A DNA stretch of 64,000 bases, from positions 36,390,605 to 36,454,604 of the forward strand of contig NC_045130.1 in the NCBI RefSeq assembly GCF_007655135.1, given 5' to 3'. A program made the translations under genes and the position numbers. The stretch's first letter is position 1; every line of letters starts with the position of its first letter. Shown one piece after another: positions 1 through 11,668 of the stretch. The notes beneath the pieces are model-generated. The model was not told the origin of the DNA. It worked only from the letters and a program-made list of their open reading frames with translations, and ran no database searches. Source of the DNA: Punica granatum. Its lineage: Eukaryota; Streptophyta; Magnoliopsida; Myrtales; Lythraceae.

Positions 1-209
1 TTAAGTTAAAGACAACGTCAACAAAAGGGCCAACCGAAATCAAAAGTGGGTGCAACATAGTAGGGTACACTCTCACATATTCACTTAAAAGTTTCAGATT
101 TTATATTTGACAGAACTATTTGTGTTCTTTTATTAATTATTTATAATTTTTTTCATTGTATTAAGTTTTAAATCTCATTTGTAATTAAAAAGAAAAAAAA
201 AGCGAAACT

Positions 210-446
210 GGGGCCGTTTGGATTCAGAGTTAAAGTTACTTTAATTTTGATTTTGATTTTGATTGTGGAAAATGACAAATGAGATGTGATTATAAATTTG
301 ACTTGGAAAACGTGTATTTTTATTGTGTAGTGTGTTGAGTTAAAGTTAAAGTTAAAATTTTTGAATTGGAAAATGTGTATTTTTGTTGTGTAGTGTGTTG
401 AGTTAAAGTTAAAGTTAAAATCAAGTAATCCTCGATCCAAACGGGG
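210..446. repeat. MITE, GTTTGG-terminal family, copy 1
   Basis: Non-coding repeat bounded by GGGGCCGTTTGG on the left and CCAAACGGGG on the right, so the ends are inverted copies of each other. The interior holds runs of TTAAAG and TTTTGA typical of this family. About 65 bp (GTGTATTTTT..GTGTAGTGTG..) is duplicated in tandem, which makes this copy longer than the roughly 170-bp copies at 16019, 30195 and 52227. No clear TAA target duplication remains at this copy. Confidence 0.7.
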
Positions 447-2368
447 AATAGTCCAGACTAACTAGTGGTCATAAGGTCACTGACTTTTCAACTTATAATT
501 ATTGCAGTAAAGTGGTGCTTCATACATGACACTTTTACATATGTATTTGTAGGATAAAGTGGTGCTCTGTAGTTACTTGTGGATATGGTTTTTTTTTTTT
601 CCAGTTACATGAGTGGATAGGCCCCGAGTTTAATATAACGTAATAGATATTTTAATAACTAATAAATGGATATGGTAATCTCATGAAATTTTTTGATTAT
701 TAAATAAAAATCATAATAATTAATAAATTGGTATCGATAATCTCACGAAACTTGTTGATTACCAAATTAAAAAAATATGCACGCAGGGCCCTCGACAATT
801 GAAAATGTCGTCCCATCTTCATTTCTTTTTTTCGGCAATCCCACGGAACTTTTTGATTACAATGAAAAATAAATTTTAAATAACTAATAAAGAGATATGA
901 GTAATCTCACTAGATATCGAATCTATAACTTCTAGATCAATATAGGAGGCCGTGCGTCACTGCGTTACACCCTCTTTTATCAGTGTTCTTTCCTTTTTAC
1001 TCGTGTTACTGAAAAGGAAACCGCTTAAATCTATATAGAAGTGGATGCATGTATAAATTTACCCAAAAAAAGAAAAGATGAACGAATGAGATGTATGAGA
1101 TATGTTAATAATTCCATATCGAACCATCATTCCAGCTAGTTGAAGAGAGTTAGGACCACTCTGAAAAGGCATGCCGAGAATTCGACGAATAATTGATCAT
1201 ATGATGGGATCATTCAATTGTGTATGTTTCCTATCTCCCTTGATTTACTATTGATGGAATCCTCTCGATCGAGTTCGTGTTGTTAATCTTACACGTGAAT
1301 ATTCATGGCGACCTCTGTCGAACGCCGATAAACGCTCTTGATTTTTAGCTCCGGGTTTGCTCTGAAATCAGGTTCGGTGAAGCCGTATGATTATTCAAAG
1401 ACCCAAGTCCACAGCTGGAAGGCCATCCCTTTCATTGGGACATAAAAGGAGAGAATCCTCCGAAGCAAGACAAATCATAACAGAACAAAATTGACAAAAG
1501 CCTCCACTGGCCTTGTTCTGTTACAATTCTTTTTCATTTCTATTGCATTTGATATATAGAGAGAAAATCGTCCAAAATTTCCACAGTTCTCACACGGCAA
1601 GAAGACCAACAGCGATGACTTGATTAGGATAAAAAAGGAGACAACGGCCGAGTCTGCCCTGTTGTTTGAGTCAAATACGAATACACGGTAGTTCGATTTA
1701 CCTTTTAGAGCAGATGATTTTGGTAAGTACGTCCGTTTATCTACTCACTTGCCTCTAAGCATTCATCATCGGATGAAGTATGAGCGTCGAAGTTGTTGGC
1801 ATGCACGCGTCATATTGAAAACTTAACTCTTTGGCTTTGGGCAAAATCCGAGTTCTGGAAAGCCGATCATTGTACAGGAGGACGTTGTAGTGTGAATGCA
1901 TTGGGGAAGGTCATATGCGCTTAAGGCCACATGCAAGACCAAATGGTCCGAACCACAACTAAGGTTACTATAAATTTTCCATTCTATTTATTACAACTCT
2001 TCCAATAAAAGCATGTGAATAGAAAGAGGATGGAGTCCAATGGCACATGCTCTTCTCTGGTAGTCTACCCTTTTATTAGGTTTTTTTTTTTTTATACTAA
2101 ACTCATGAGTCTTCATTATAACTCTGGAAAAAAAAAATCATGTTCGTGGAGCCTCAGCTATTCATAAACTCGCATTCTCGCTGGTGCTTTTCCTTAGAAT
2201 CTCTCCCGTCCGAACAGACAACAAGATTCGGGTCGTGCTGACCATTCAAATTTGTTTGTGTCCGGAATCCCGTTCACCTTGAAGAAAAATGGAAATTTCA
2301 TTTGCATTCCTCTGTGATTGGTTTTAGCTTAATTCAGAAATGAATGAGCAGCAACACAGAGCTCTACC
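447..2368. other. Upstream region of the first SRK, duplicated further right
   Basis: I see no gene here. Blocks recur in the same order near 11.7-13.2 kb and in part near 14.5-15.6 kb: the GGGCCCTCGACAATTG segment at about 787 and 12560, the CATATCGAACCATCATTCC segment at about 1117 and 12687, and the CGATAAACGCTCTTGATTTT segment at about 1326, 12842 and 15427. This is part of a segmental duplication that carried SRK promoters. No TATA box could be assigned with confidence. Confidence 0.6.
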
Positions 2369-5300
2369 ATGAAAACCAGAGCACAAACCTCCATCGGACC
2401 AACAATGATTTCCTCTTCGCAGGCTGAATTCTACATGCTGAATCCCATGTTCAAGTCACTGCTCTTGAGCTGCTTCCTGCTGCTACTCCTTCCACTCTGC
2501 TCCTGCAGAGACCATATCACGCTCGAACATCCGATTCGCGACATCCCAGGAGACACTCTGGTCTCGGAAGGCAAAACATTCGAGCTTGGTTTCTTCACCC
2601 CTGGAGGCAGCTCTGATCCTGGAAGACGATATATTGGAATATGGTATCACGGGTCCAATCCACCCACGGTCGTCTGGGTTGCCAATCGCACCAATCCTGT
2701 GTCTAATGGCACTGGGATTTTTCACATTGTCGATGATGGTAACCTCGTGGTATCAACCAGAGACAACAATAAATCTCAGTGGACCACTGCCCTTGGAGTC
2801 CCTTCCAACTCCAGGAGCATCGTAGTCAAGCTTATGGATTCCGGGAATTTGATCCTCAGCAATGTGTCTGGAGACGGTAAGCCTACAACTCTGTGGCAGA
2901 GCTTTGATTACCCTACTGATACGTTTCTTCCTGGTATGAAGATGGATGAAGGTCTTCATTTGACTTCGTGGAAAAAAGAGGATGACCCTGCACGAGGATT
3001 TTATGTTTTCCAGCTAGATCCGGACGTGCGACACCACTACATGATCAAGAACCAGAGTTCCCCGTACTGGAAAAGTGCAACTTACAGGACATACTCCAGT
3101 GACTGGTTTCTAGTAGTAACCGATCTGCTATCAAATTCTACTGGCAGCAGCCCAGAGAGGAGTAAATACTATCCTAAAAATTATAGTAGAATAAGAGACT
3201 GGCGAAATACCAGGGTGACGCTAACTTTCGATGGGAAGGTGCAGCTCCTCAAGCAGGATCCTGGAAAAGACCAATGGGATCCGAAATGGTCTGAGCCAGA
3301 CCGCTGTGGGGTGCTCGATGTCTGTGGGAATTTTGCTAGCTGCAACAAGGAGAACATATCACCCTGCAGGTGCTTACCTGGATTTGAGCCCAAGACTTCG
3401 TATGACTCGCCTCAAGGTCTGGAATGTGGGAGCACGACTCCTTACGGCGACCATTTCTTGGACTTGATGATGATGAAAGCTGGGAACCCCGATGGTGAGA
3501 TTGTTGGTATCATCAAAAGTTCTTGTTTTTGCTGTTTTTCTTTGGATGATTATTTTGGTTCAATCTTCGCGAATCATTTCCATTTACATACTACACAGAT
3601 TGTTGCCTAATTTTCAACATTGAATATCTGGTTGCCCGGTCTTTGGAAAAGTACGATGTGTTCTCAAATGTCGGTTTTAATCATTACAGACGAGGTGGCA
3701 AAAAATGCAAGTGAGTGCATGGAGCATTGCCGCACAACTCCTAAATGCCGGGCCTTCTCGTATGAAGAAAACGACAATGAACGAACCCGGGAAAGCAAAT
3801 GCTGGGTTTGGTCTGGGGACATTGAAAACATTCAAGAGTTCACAGCTGATGGCAGAAACCTCTCCATTCGGGTCTCGCCAGGTATAGGATCCATACTTTA
3901 TTTGCCCTCTTATTTGTATTCCGTATTTCTTCGGATATACCTAGTTTTGACATCAAGAAATGTTCTTCTTGCAGAAAATGTGAGGGGAGGCTGCGGAAAT
4001 TGCGGCACTACCATAATTCCTTATCCTCTAAGCAAAGGCCAGAAATGCGGTGATCCCAGTTACTCCGGATTTAGTTGCAACGTATCGACTGGTCAGGTTT
4101 ACTTCAACACATCTAACGGCCCATTCCGAGTGACAGGAATCAATGCATCAGCACTTAGTTTCACCATTGCGGTGAACAGCGCAGATTATTGTACACGCGG
4201 TTCGTCAAATATTACTCTGCAACCTGGCCAGTCCTCGCAATTTAGAATTGGTAGGTGCAGATCCATCCAGGACCCTTTGTTGCTAAGTACGCAATTAACT
4301 GAAGTACTGATCACGTATAGCCCCCCAAGGGAGCCATTGTGCAATTCAAACAAAGACTGCCTAGATTTTCCATCATCCAGTTGCGATGCTGGGTATGAAG
4401 GAGCTAATAGGTGCCGATGCATCTCACGGTTTAAGTGGAATACTACGTCGCTGAACTGCACTTCAGGTCAGGTTACAGTTTATGACTTAGTATTCTGTTT
4501 TGCTGTCTCTAGAAGTTTGAATAATTAGTACTGCAATAAACCGAGTCCATGCCTGACAAACCACCCACAAATGTTGTAGACTAGTATACTATTACCAAGT
4601 CTCATGCGCCTTTATCTTTTCCGAAGCAGCTAATGGCGATGACGCGGACAACAACAAGCTGCTCTACTTGATTTTTACTGTCGTCGTTGCGATCATTTTA
4701 GTTGGTATGTGTGCTTTCTACTATACAAGGAGGATGTCAGCTAATGAACAGGAACAAGGTACATAGTTCATGTTTCTAAAATCAAATCTTTGTCTATCTT
4801 GAGGATTATACACAGCCTACCCCAAGTGGCTAATATCAATTTCTGCATCTGAAAATCAGTGCAAAGGGAAAGCATTTCAGGCAACATAGCCCTCCGTTTG
4901 TATGACAGTGAGAAACGGGTAAAAGAATGGATAAGTTCGAGCCAGTTTGGGGAGGATGACAAGAAAAGGATAGACGTGCCATTCTTTGACTTGGAAATTA
5001 TATTGGAAGCTACCAATAACTTCTCTGATGAGAGCAAGCTTGGGCAAGGCGGGTTTGGACCTGTTTACAAGGTAAATATACTATATTTAATGCCGCTAAC
5101 ATATGCTGCAGCACAGATTCTGCAGCAATAGTGGAGTAACATAAATTTGTCCTTGATATTGTAAATCTGCTTCCAGGGGAAGTTTCCCGGCGGGCAAGAA
5201 ATTGCAGTAAAGAGGCTATCAAGCGGCTCTGGCCAAGGTTTAGAGGAATTCAAGAGTGAGGTCATGCTGATTGCCAAACTTCAGCATCGGAATCTCGTCA

Positions 5301-6370
5301 GACTGTTGGGATATTGCATTGAAGGAGATGAGAAGATATTGCTGTATGAGTACATGCCGAACAAAAGCTTAGACTCATTCATATTCGGTCAGTCCCAATA
5401 TTCAAGTTTCTGTCTCATATGTCTCATCATTTTTTTCTTACAACTTTAATGAAATTATCCTCGCTAATAATGCTAGATCGTACAAGATGTGTCTTGCTGA
5501 CCTGGCAGATGAGGCTAGAGATTATCCTCGGGATCACAAGAGGGATGCTCTATCTTCACCAAGACTCAAGGCTAAGAATAATTCATCGAGATCTGAAAAC
5601 GAGCAATGTCCTGTTAGATGAGGAGATGAACCCTAAGATCTCTGACTTTGGCCTGGCACGTATTTTTGAGGGAAAACAAACTGAAGCAACCACGCAAAGA
5701 GTTATCGGGACATAGTAAGTTCATAGACTTCAAGAATCAGTATGCTCAGATGTGGTACGCTGGAAAGTGGAACCTCAGTTTTAACTTTGAAGTTTACCAT
5801 TGTTGTCTGCAGTGGTTACATGTCTCCAGAGTATGCCTTAGATGGGTTCTTCTCGATCAAGTCTGATGTTTTCAGCTTCGGTGTTGTCGTACTAGAGATT
5901 ATTAGCGGGAAACGGAACACGGGATTTTATCAGGCAGAAGGGCAAATAAACCTTCTCAGTCATGTAAGTGATCTCTAGTCTGAAGGACTCTGTTTTTGAG
6001 AATCATTACTCGCATGTTCGGAACTTCGATATTGTTTTCTGACCTGATTGAGATCACATATGCTCAGGCATGGAGACTATGGACCGAGAACAATGCACTG
6101 AACTTGATGGACCATGTATTAGAAGAAACCTGCAATGGAGATGAAGTTGTCAAGTGCATAAACGTGGCGCTTCTGTGTTTACAAGAAGATCCCAATGATC
6201 GACCCACGATGTCAAATGTTCTTTTCATGCTTGGAGGAGAAATCACGACGCTTCCAACCCCGAAACAACCGGCTTTTGCTCTTAAGCCAAGCTTATCTAG
6301 CACGGGTTCTTCTTCTACAAGGCCCGACTCGAGCTTCATCATTTCATCTTCAATGGAGCAGGGCCGCTAA
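2369..6370 (+). CDS. G-type lectin S-receptor-like Ser/Thr kinase with GUB_WAK-like domain (SRK-1)
   Basis: Predicted plasma-membrane receptor kinase of about 1017 residues in nine exons: 2369-3494, 3690-3881, 3975-4466, 4630-4758, 4860-5071, 5177-5387, 5477-5714, 5813-5963, 6068-6370. All junctions are GT-AG and keep frame. Order: hydrophobic signal peptide (about 27-46), B-lectin, S-locus glycoprotein and EGF-like cysteines, PAN, a second cysteine-rich region starting [14 protein letters not shown] that resembles the wall-associated-kinase galacturonan-binding domain, one membrane span (about 614-634), kinase. Visible kinase residues: [10 protein letters not shown] loop, AVK lysine (about 729), HRDLK Asp (826), DFG Asp (844), so it looks active. 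Only this paralogue has an intron inside PAN (3495-3689). Starts at 2405, 2435 or 2447 are also possible; 2435 matches the start of the paralogue at 16441. Ligand unknown. Confidence 0.93.
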
Positions 6371-7172
6371 CAGAAAATGCTCCTCCAATTTTTTGTCATA
6401 TTATTAAAATTGAACTTTTTTCCTCAACACGGGAAAATCTGTCAATTGTCAATCTCCAAATTCTAATAGTCAGAGCCTTTTTTTTGGGAATTCTGTAAAT
6501 ATAAGATTAATGAAGTTCTGATTTCTTAATCAGATTCCCTATAAGCTTGAAGCAATCTGTAATCTATTTTTTATCATTGACAAATCATACTGATCTTGGA
6601 AAAAGTTCCTTCTGCATACATACACCTGAAAATTGATTTAATAATCCTGAGTCAATTCAAAAGCTAGAGCTAGAATTATGATACTGACAGCAATGAAAAT
6701 GGATGGAAAACAGATATAAATATAACACCTTCATAAATTGGTCAGAAATGTGGACGGCCGGATCCAGTTTGTGAACCAGTATGAACAAGGGATCGACATA
6801 TTTTAGTGCAACATAAACTCGTAATTATTTGTTAAAAGGCAAATATGTCTGTACTACTGTTTAACATCAAAAGACTTCGAATGGGTGTCTGAGATAATTG
6901 AATCCGAGCAGGTATCAACTGCAGACGAGTTAGAGTATCGGTCCATGCAAGCCGTATTCGATAAGTAACTTCTAGATTTTTGTTTCCAGTAAGCATTTTT
7001 TTCCCAGTGAATGTTCTTCTGTCAATCATTAGAGTCACGATCATCCACAGAAGTCGGAACAAGACGATCCTTCCAACCATTGACTCTACATCATATAGTT
7101 GACCTGTCAAGTCATCTTCCTGAATTACAGATATAATGTCCAAGAAAAGCACCGGATAGATTATCTCACAGA
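6371..7172. other. Spacer between SRK-1 and SRK-2
   Basis: No gene. It aligns over most of its length with the spacer at 20178-21032 between the third SRK and the pseudogene (shared ATAACACCTTCATAAATTGG, AAGCATTTTTTTCCCAGTG and others). It therefore holds the 3' end of SRK-1 and the promoter of SRK-2 as one duplicated block. Confidence 0.7.
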
Positions 7173-10170
7173 ATGAACAAATACAGAGCAACTGATCATT
7201 GCATGTTGCGCGACATGCTTTTTCTCTACATATTCCTGCAGTTCCTCTTATTATCGGTTAGATTTTCTCAGGGCATAGACACGATGACACTAGGAACAGC
7301 GATATCCGATGGCCAGGAGGAAACTCTCGTGTCTGCAGGAAGAGTGTTCGAACTTGGTTTTTTCTCTCCAGGCACTTCGGGTTCTGGAAGATACGTCGGT
7401 ATATGGTATTACGACGTCAATCCACGTACAGTTGTATGGGTCGCGAACAGAGAAAACCCACTTTCTGATACGAGTGGAGTTTTCAGACTTGGAGTCAATG
7501 GAAACCTCGGTCTGTCATCCGAGGCTGGTGGATCTCTTTGGTCTACTGCGCTTAAAGCTAATGGAAGTTCCCACAGGTCAGCCAAGCTCATGGATTCGGG
7601 GAACTTGGTTCTGAGTGAAACATTCGAGAACGGAAGAGTCGAAGTTCTATGGCAAAGCTTCAGTTTCCCCACCGATACGTTGCTTCCTGGAATGGTAATG
7701 GGAAAAGAGTTCAAGTTGACTTCATGGAAAGCACCTGATGACCCGTCTCTAGGAGATATCACTTTCCGGCAAGATCAGGATATAGACAACCAATTTATCA
7801 TACAGACGATGAAGCCCTCACCGTACTGGGAGAGTGGAGTTTCATGGAAGCTCGTTCCCGATAGTGTTCCTTCTCCAATATCCTCCCTCTTGACAAGCTT
7901 TAGCTCCAATATTGACCAAAAGAGAAACTTATCAAATGCCAGGCTTACGGTCAGTTTTGATGGGAAGCTACAGTACTTCATCAGGAACAGTGGAACAAAG
8001 CATTGGAACTTGTCCTGGTTTGAGCCAAGAGACCGATGCCACGAGTTCAATTTTTGTGGAAATTCTAGTATCTGCAACAGTGGTAGGATTCCCATGTGCG
8101 GGTGTTTACCAGGGTTCAGGCCTCAAGATGGTGATACTTCCCAGGGCTGCAAGCAAATTTCACCCTTATGCGGCAAAGACACGAACTCAACTGCTTTTCA
8201 GAGCTTAAAGTTGCTCAAAGTTGGAACACCAAATTTCGAAAATGAGACCACCCATCCAACAGAATGCAAGGACAAATGTCTCTCCAGCTGCGAATGTCGT
8301 GCCTACTCGTACACTTACAACGAATCTTCAGCGACAAGAAAATGCTGGCTCTGGTTGCAGGATCTCGACAATATACAGGAGGACACGGAGAATGGCCGTG
8401 ACGTCTATGTTCGAGTAGAACATTTAGCTTCAACTACAGGTTATTCTCCCTGATTCTGCAAAACTCTGCTCTATCCCCTTCGCAACTTTGAACTTATAAG
8501 CTTTTAGACTCGATTCACCTGCTGCAGGTTCCTTGCATAAGGGGAGACCCCGCTATATAATTTATCTGGTAGCTACTCCTGTCTTGGTTATTGCTGTTGG
8601 TGCTCTTCTGTTCATGTGGAGGAAGTCAGTGAGGAAACGAGGTATCACGATATTTTCCGCTTACTGTTTGCTAATCAGCAACATGCAATTACTTTTATCA
8701 TAGTTTGTTCTATATATCAGCAACAACAGGAGACATTCCAAAGGATCTGGCATTTCATTTGTACGCCAGCGAGCGGCGTATCCAAGAGTGGATGAATTCA
8801 GGCGAGCACACGAAAGACAATAAGGAAAGCATGAATATTCCATTTCTCGACATGCAGGTTATATTAGAAGCAACAAACTACTTCTCCGATGAAAACAAGC
8901 TCGGGCAGGGAGGGTTTGGCCCCGTTTACAAGGCAATGATTCACTTCTGAACTCTCTTTACTGTTTTCAATGCTAAAGTAGCAAAACCAGTTGGTAAAAT
9001 GTCCATAAAGTTCTGTTTCTAGGGTCAGTTTCCAGGAGGGCAAGAAATTGCAGTGAAGAGGCTGTCAAGTGATTCGGGGCAGGGCTTGGAGCAATTCAAG
9101 AATGAGGTTATGCTGATTGCCCAACTTCAGCACCGTAATCTCGTGAAACTACTCGGGTTTTGCACCAAAGAAGAGGAGAAATTGTTACTCTATGAGTATA
9201 TGCCGAACAAAAGTTTGGACTCGTTCATATTCGGTTAGCCCCTTATCCTATGTTCCTATCCATTATAGTAAGTAAACTAAACTTGGCCTAAAAGTAGGGA
9301 TGAAACCTTGCTAGATCGAACAAGATGTATGCTGCTTGACTGGGAAATGCGCATGGAGATTATCTTGGGTATCGCACGAGGGATGCTTTATCTTCACCAG
9401 GACTCAAGGCTCAGAGTTATTCATCGAGATCTGAAAGCGAGCAATGTCCTGTTAGATGAGGAGATGAACCCAAAGATATCAGACTTTGGTTTAGCACGCA
9501 TATTCGAGGGCAACCAAACTGAAGCGAGCACAAATAGAGTGATTGGGACATTGTAAGTTCATAAATTCCAAGCAAACCGAATAAACAGGGCACACTTATC
9601 ACTTATATGCTAAACTAGGGCAATTTCTATGATGTAGCGGATACATGTCACCGGAGTATGCATTAGATGGATTTTTCTCCGTCAAATCAGATGTATTCAG
9701 CTTTGGAGTTCTTGTCCTAGAGATTATGAGTGGAAAGCGGAACACTGGATTTTATAAGTCGAAAGTTGCATTAAACCTTCTCAGTTATGTAAGTACTCGC
9801 TATCTTTTCGGATCTCGCTAAAATCATTATTCTGGTCGTATGATTGTTTCTTGTTCAAATTTCACAGGCATGGAGATTGTGGAATGAAGATAATGCAATC
9901 GACTTGATAGATCATACGCTTCACGAGACTTGCAATAGAGATGAGGCTCTGAAGTGCATAAAGTTGGCACTTTTATGTGTACAGAGTGATCCGAGTGAGC
10001 GCCCCACGATGTCAAGTATCGTCTTCACTCTAAGCAACGATAATGTAACTCTCCCAACTCCGAGACAACCAGCCTTTGTCGTTCAAGGAGTCTTTTCTTC
10101 TGAAGCTTCTTCTTCAAGAAGACCAGAATCATACTTTGAGATAACCAACAGTTTAGAGCAAGGACGGTAA
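7173..10170 (+). CDS. G-type lectin S-receptor-like Ser/Thr kinase, short form (SRK-2)
   Basis: Predicted membrane receptor kinase of about 831 residues in seven exons: 7173-8439, 8528-8641, 8721-8932, 9023-9233, 9315-9552, 9638-9788, 9868-10170. Domains: signal peptide ([15 protein letters not shown] region), B-lectin with WVANRENP, S-locus glycoprotein/EGF-like region, PAN ([16 protein letters not shown]), then straight to a membrane span in exon 2; the GUB_WAK-like exon of its neighbours is absent. Kinase residues are intact: [13 protein letters not shown] lysine (about 543), HRDLK Asp (640), DFG Asp (658). The intron after VYK begins with GC rather than GT (AAG|GCAATG), a GC-AG intron. 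ATGs at 7203 and 7215 are alternative starts closer to the signal peptide. The protein ends in EQGR like its paralogues. Confidence 0.92.
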
Positions 10171-11386
10171 CATAAAACTTGGTGTAATTTTTGCTCTTCA
10201 CTTATTAGAGCACTGTATTCTGTCCAGCTTTCTTTTTACGTCGGTGAAATAGATTCATGCTTTAAAGCCTTTTTTTCCCGCAAATTTTGTGCTAGAAGTG
10301 AAAGCACCATATTAGACGCTATCCCATGCTCGAGAAGTCGTTAAGTGCAGATTTTTACCGATGTTTTAAACGTGATAAAGGATAAACGCGGAAGTGCTAC
10401 ATGGCTGAGGATCGAAAGAAACATGGGGGTTGCTTTCGTGGAAAAATTCTTGCGAACATAAAAATTCCAGCCCCAAACATACGGGGCATGTGAAATAAAA
10501 GAAAGTGGAAGACCTTGACCTTGTAGTATTCAACAACTCGTCGAGATGTCACTTTCCATCATCATCATTCTTCACTTCTGGTCAAGTACTTGGAAGAAAT
10601 TGTAAAAGATTAATCGTGATTGGTGATAGCGGTAGACAGAGATAAGCCCTCTCCCCGTTCGGCCAGAGGTGGCGGTGATTGGTGGATGTATGGAGGCCAG
10701 TGGTGGAGGACAGTCGATGATCGTCCGTCCGCCGGTAAAGAGAGAGTTGGGGGAGTCGGAGAGGGCGTTAATTGCTTTTGGCGGGGGCCTTTTGAATTTT
10801 TCGTGCAATTAAAACAACTACTTACTGGGCTTGGTCTGCGAAGTTGGGACCAAAAAGGCTTTATGATGCTTCAGGCCCAAAGTGTAAAAGAAATAATCTG
10901 AAGCTGGGCCCAATAATTTGAGAAATGGGTTAATCAGGCCCATTAAGGAAAAAATAAGAATAAAGATAAAGAAATATATAAATGGCTCAAAACTTGTCTT
11001 GTCCAGATCACTCGAACGAATCAGCTGGGACACATATCTACAATCTCTCACAGTCATTCGCCATGCATCTGCATATGTACTTTGGTGGTGTTGCTCGATC
11101 AGGATCCGCAACATCAAATCCATTGTAGCTAATTAAGAATAAGTGTGACGCACCGAATTAATAACTATCTACATGGAAACATACATGATCTGGCTCCATT
11201 GTAGCTAGTGAAATCTGGAAAACCATTCACCTTAGGTCGTGAGCATTAACGATCTACTTGGATGGATATTAGAAGAAAGAGGGGGGAAGTTCCATGTATT
11301 AAAGATCATTTGTGCCGGTTGACTTCAAAGTTGACTGAATAAGAAGGTGCGAGCGGACCTAAGATTAAAGACAACGTGAATACTAA
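10171..11386. other. Gene-free region downstream of SRK-2
   Basis: No gene recognised. The part at about 10310-10615 is homologous to 37290-37590, downstream of the pseudogene remnant, and marks the right edge of the duplicated two-gene block. A GC-richer patch at 10620-10800 has open frames on both strands but no recognisable protein. Confidence 0.55.
10826..10942. promoter_or_regulatory. Cluster of Site II (TGGGCC/GGCCCA-type) motifs
   Basis: Four motifs lie within 120 bp: TGGGCTT at 10826, AGGCCCA at 10873, TGGGCCCA at 10905 and AGGCCCA at 10936. In plants such clusters bind TCP factors in promoters of housekeeping and cell-cycle genes. No convincing gene lies on either side, so this may be an orphaned promoter or chance. 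Function is inferred only. Confidence 0.3.
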
Positions 11387-11668
11387 GGGTGTATTTGAAA
11401 AATAAAAAATGTTCAACTCTGTTCTATTCAACTTGTTTTAAGACAAAATTGGCCGCAACATTTGAAGAGCAGTGGTCCCGCATGAGTGTGTTTGACTAGT
11501 CGTTACTAGTCTCGCATGGGTGTGTTTGCTGAAATAAGCTTCAATTGAATTTGACTGTGCTCATGTGCTACAGTTGGGTTCCACAGAAAGATAAAATTCC
11601 CCCTTTCAATTGTCGAGTAGTAAATGGAGTTGAACAGAATTGAACATCTTTCATTTTCTAAACAGTCC
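11387..11668. repeat. MITE-like element with long inverted ends
   Basis: The left end (GGGTGTATTTG..ATGTTCAACTCTGTTC) and the reverse complement of the right end (GGACTGTTTAG..ATGTTCAATTCTGTTC) match over about 45 bp. No coding capacity. It sits inside the duplicated upstream block, between segments that are adjacent in the homologous region at the start of the window. This is a different family from the GTTTGG repeats. Confidence 0.6.

Noticed and set aside
2369..3610. SRK-1 first exon read as a complete secreted lectin protein
   Set aside because: The downstream frame continues the PAN, membrane and kinase parts through a good GT-AG intron at 3495-3689, so the stop at 3608 is intronic. An intron-retained isoform remains possible and is listed as a finding.
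10620..11123. Possible small gene on either strand near 10.6-11.1 kb
   Set aside because: The frames overlap on both strands, contain no domain, and the region is partly part of the duplicated flank.
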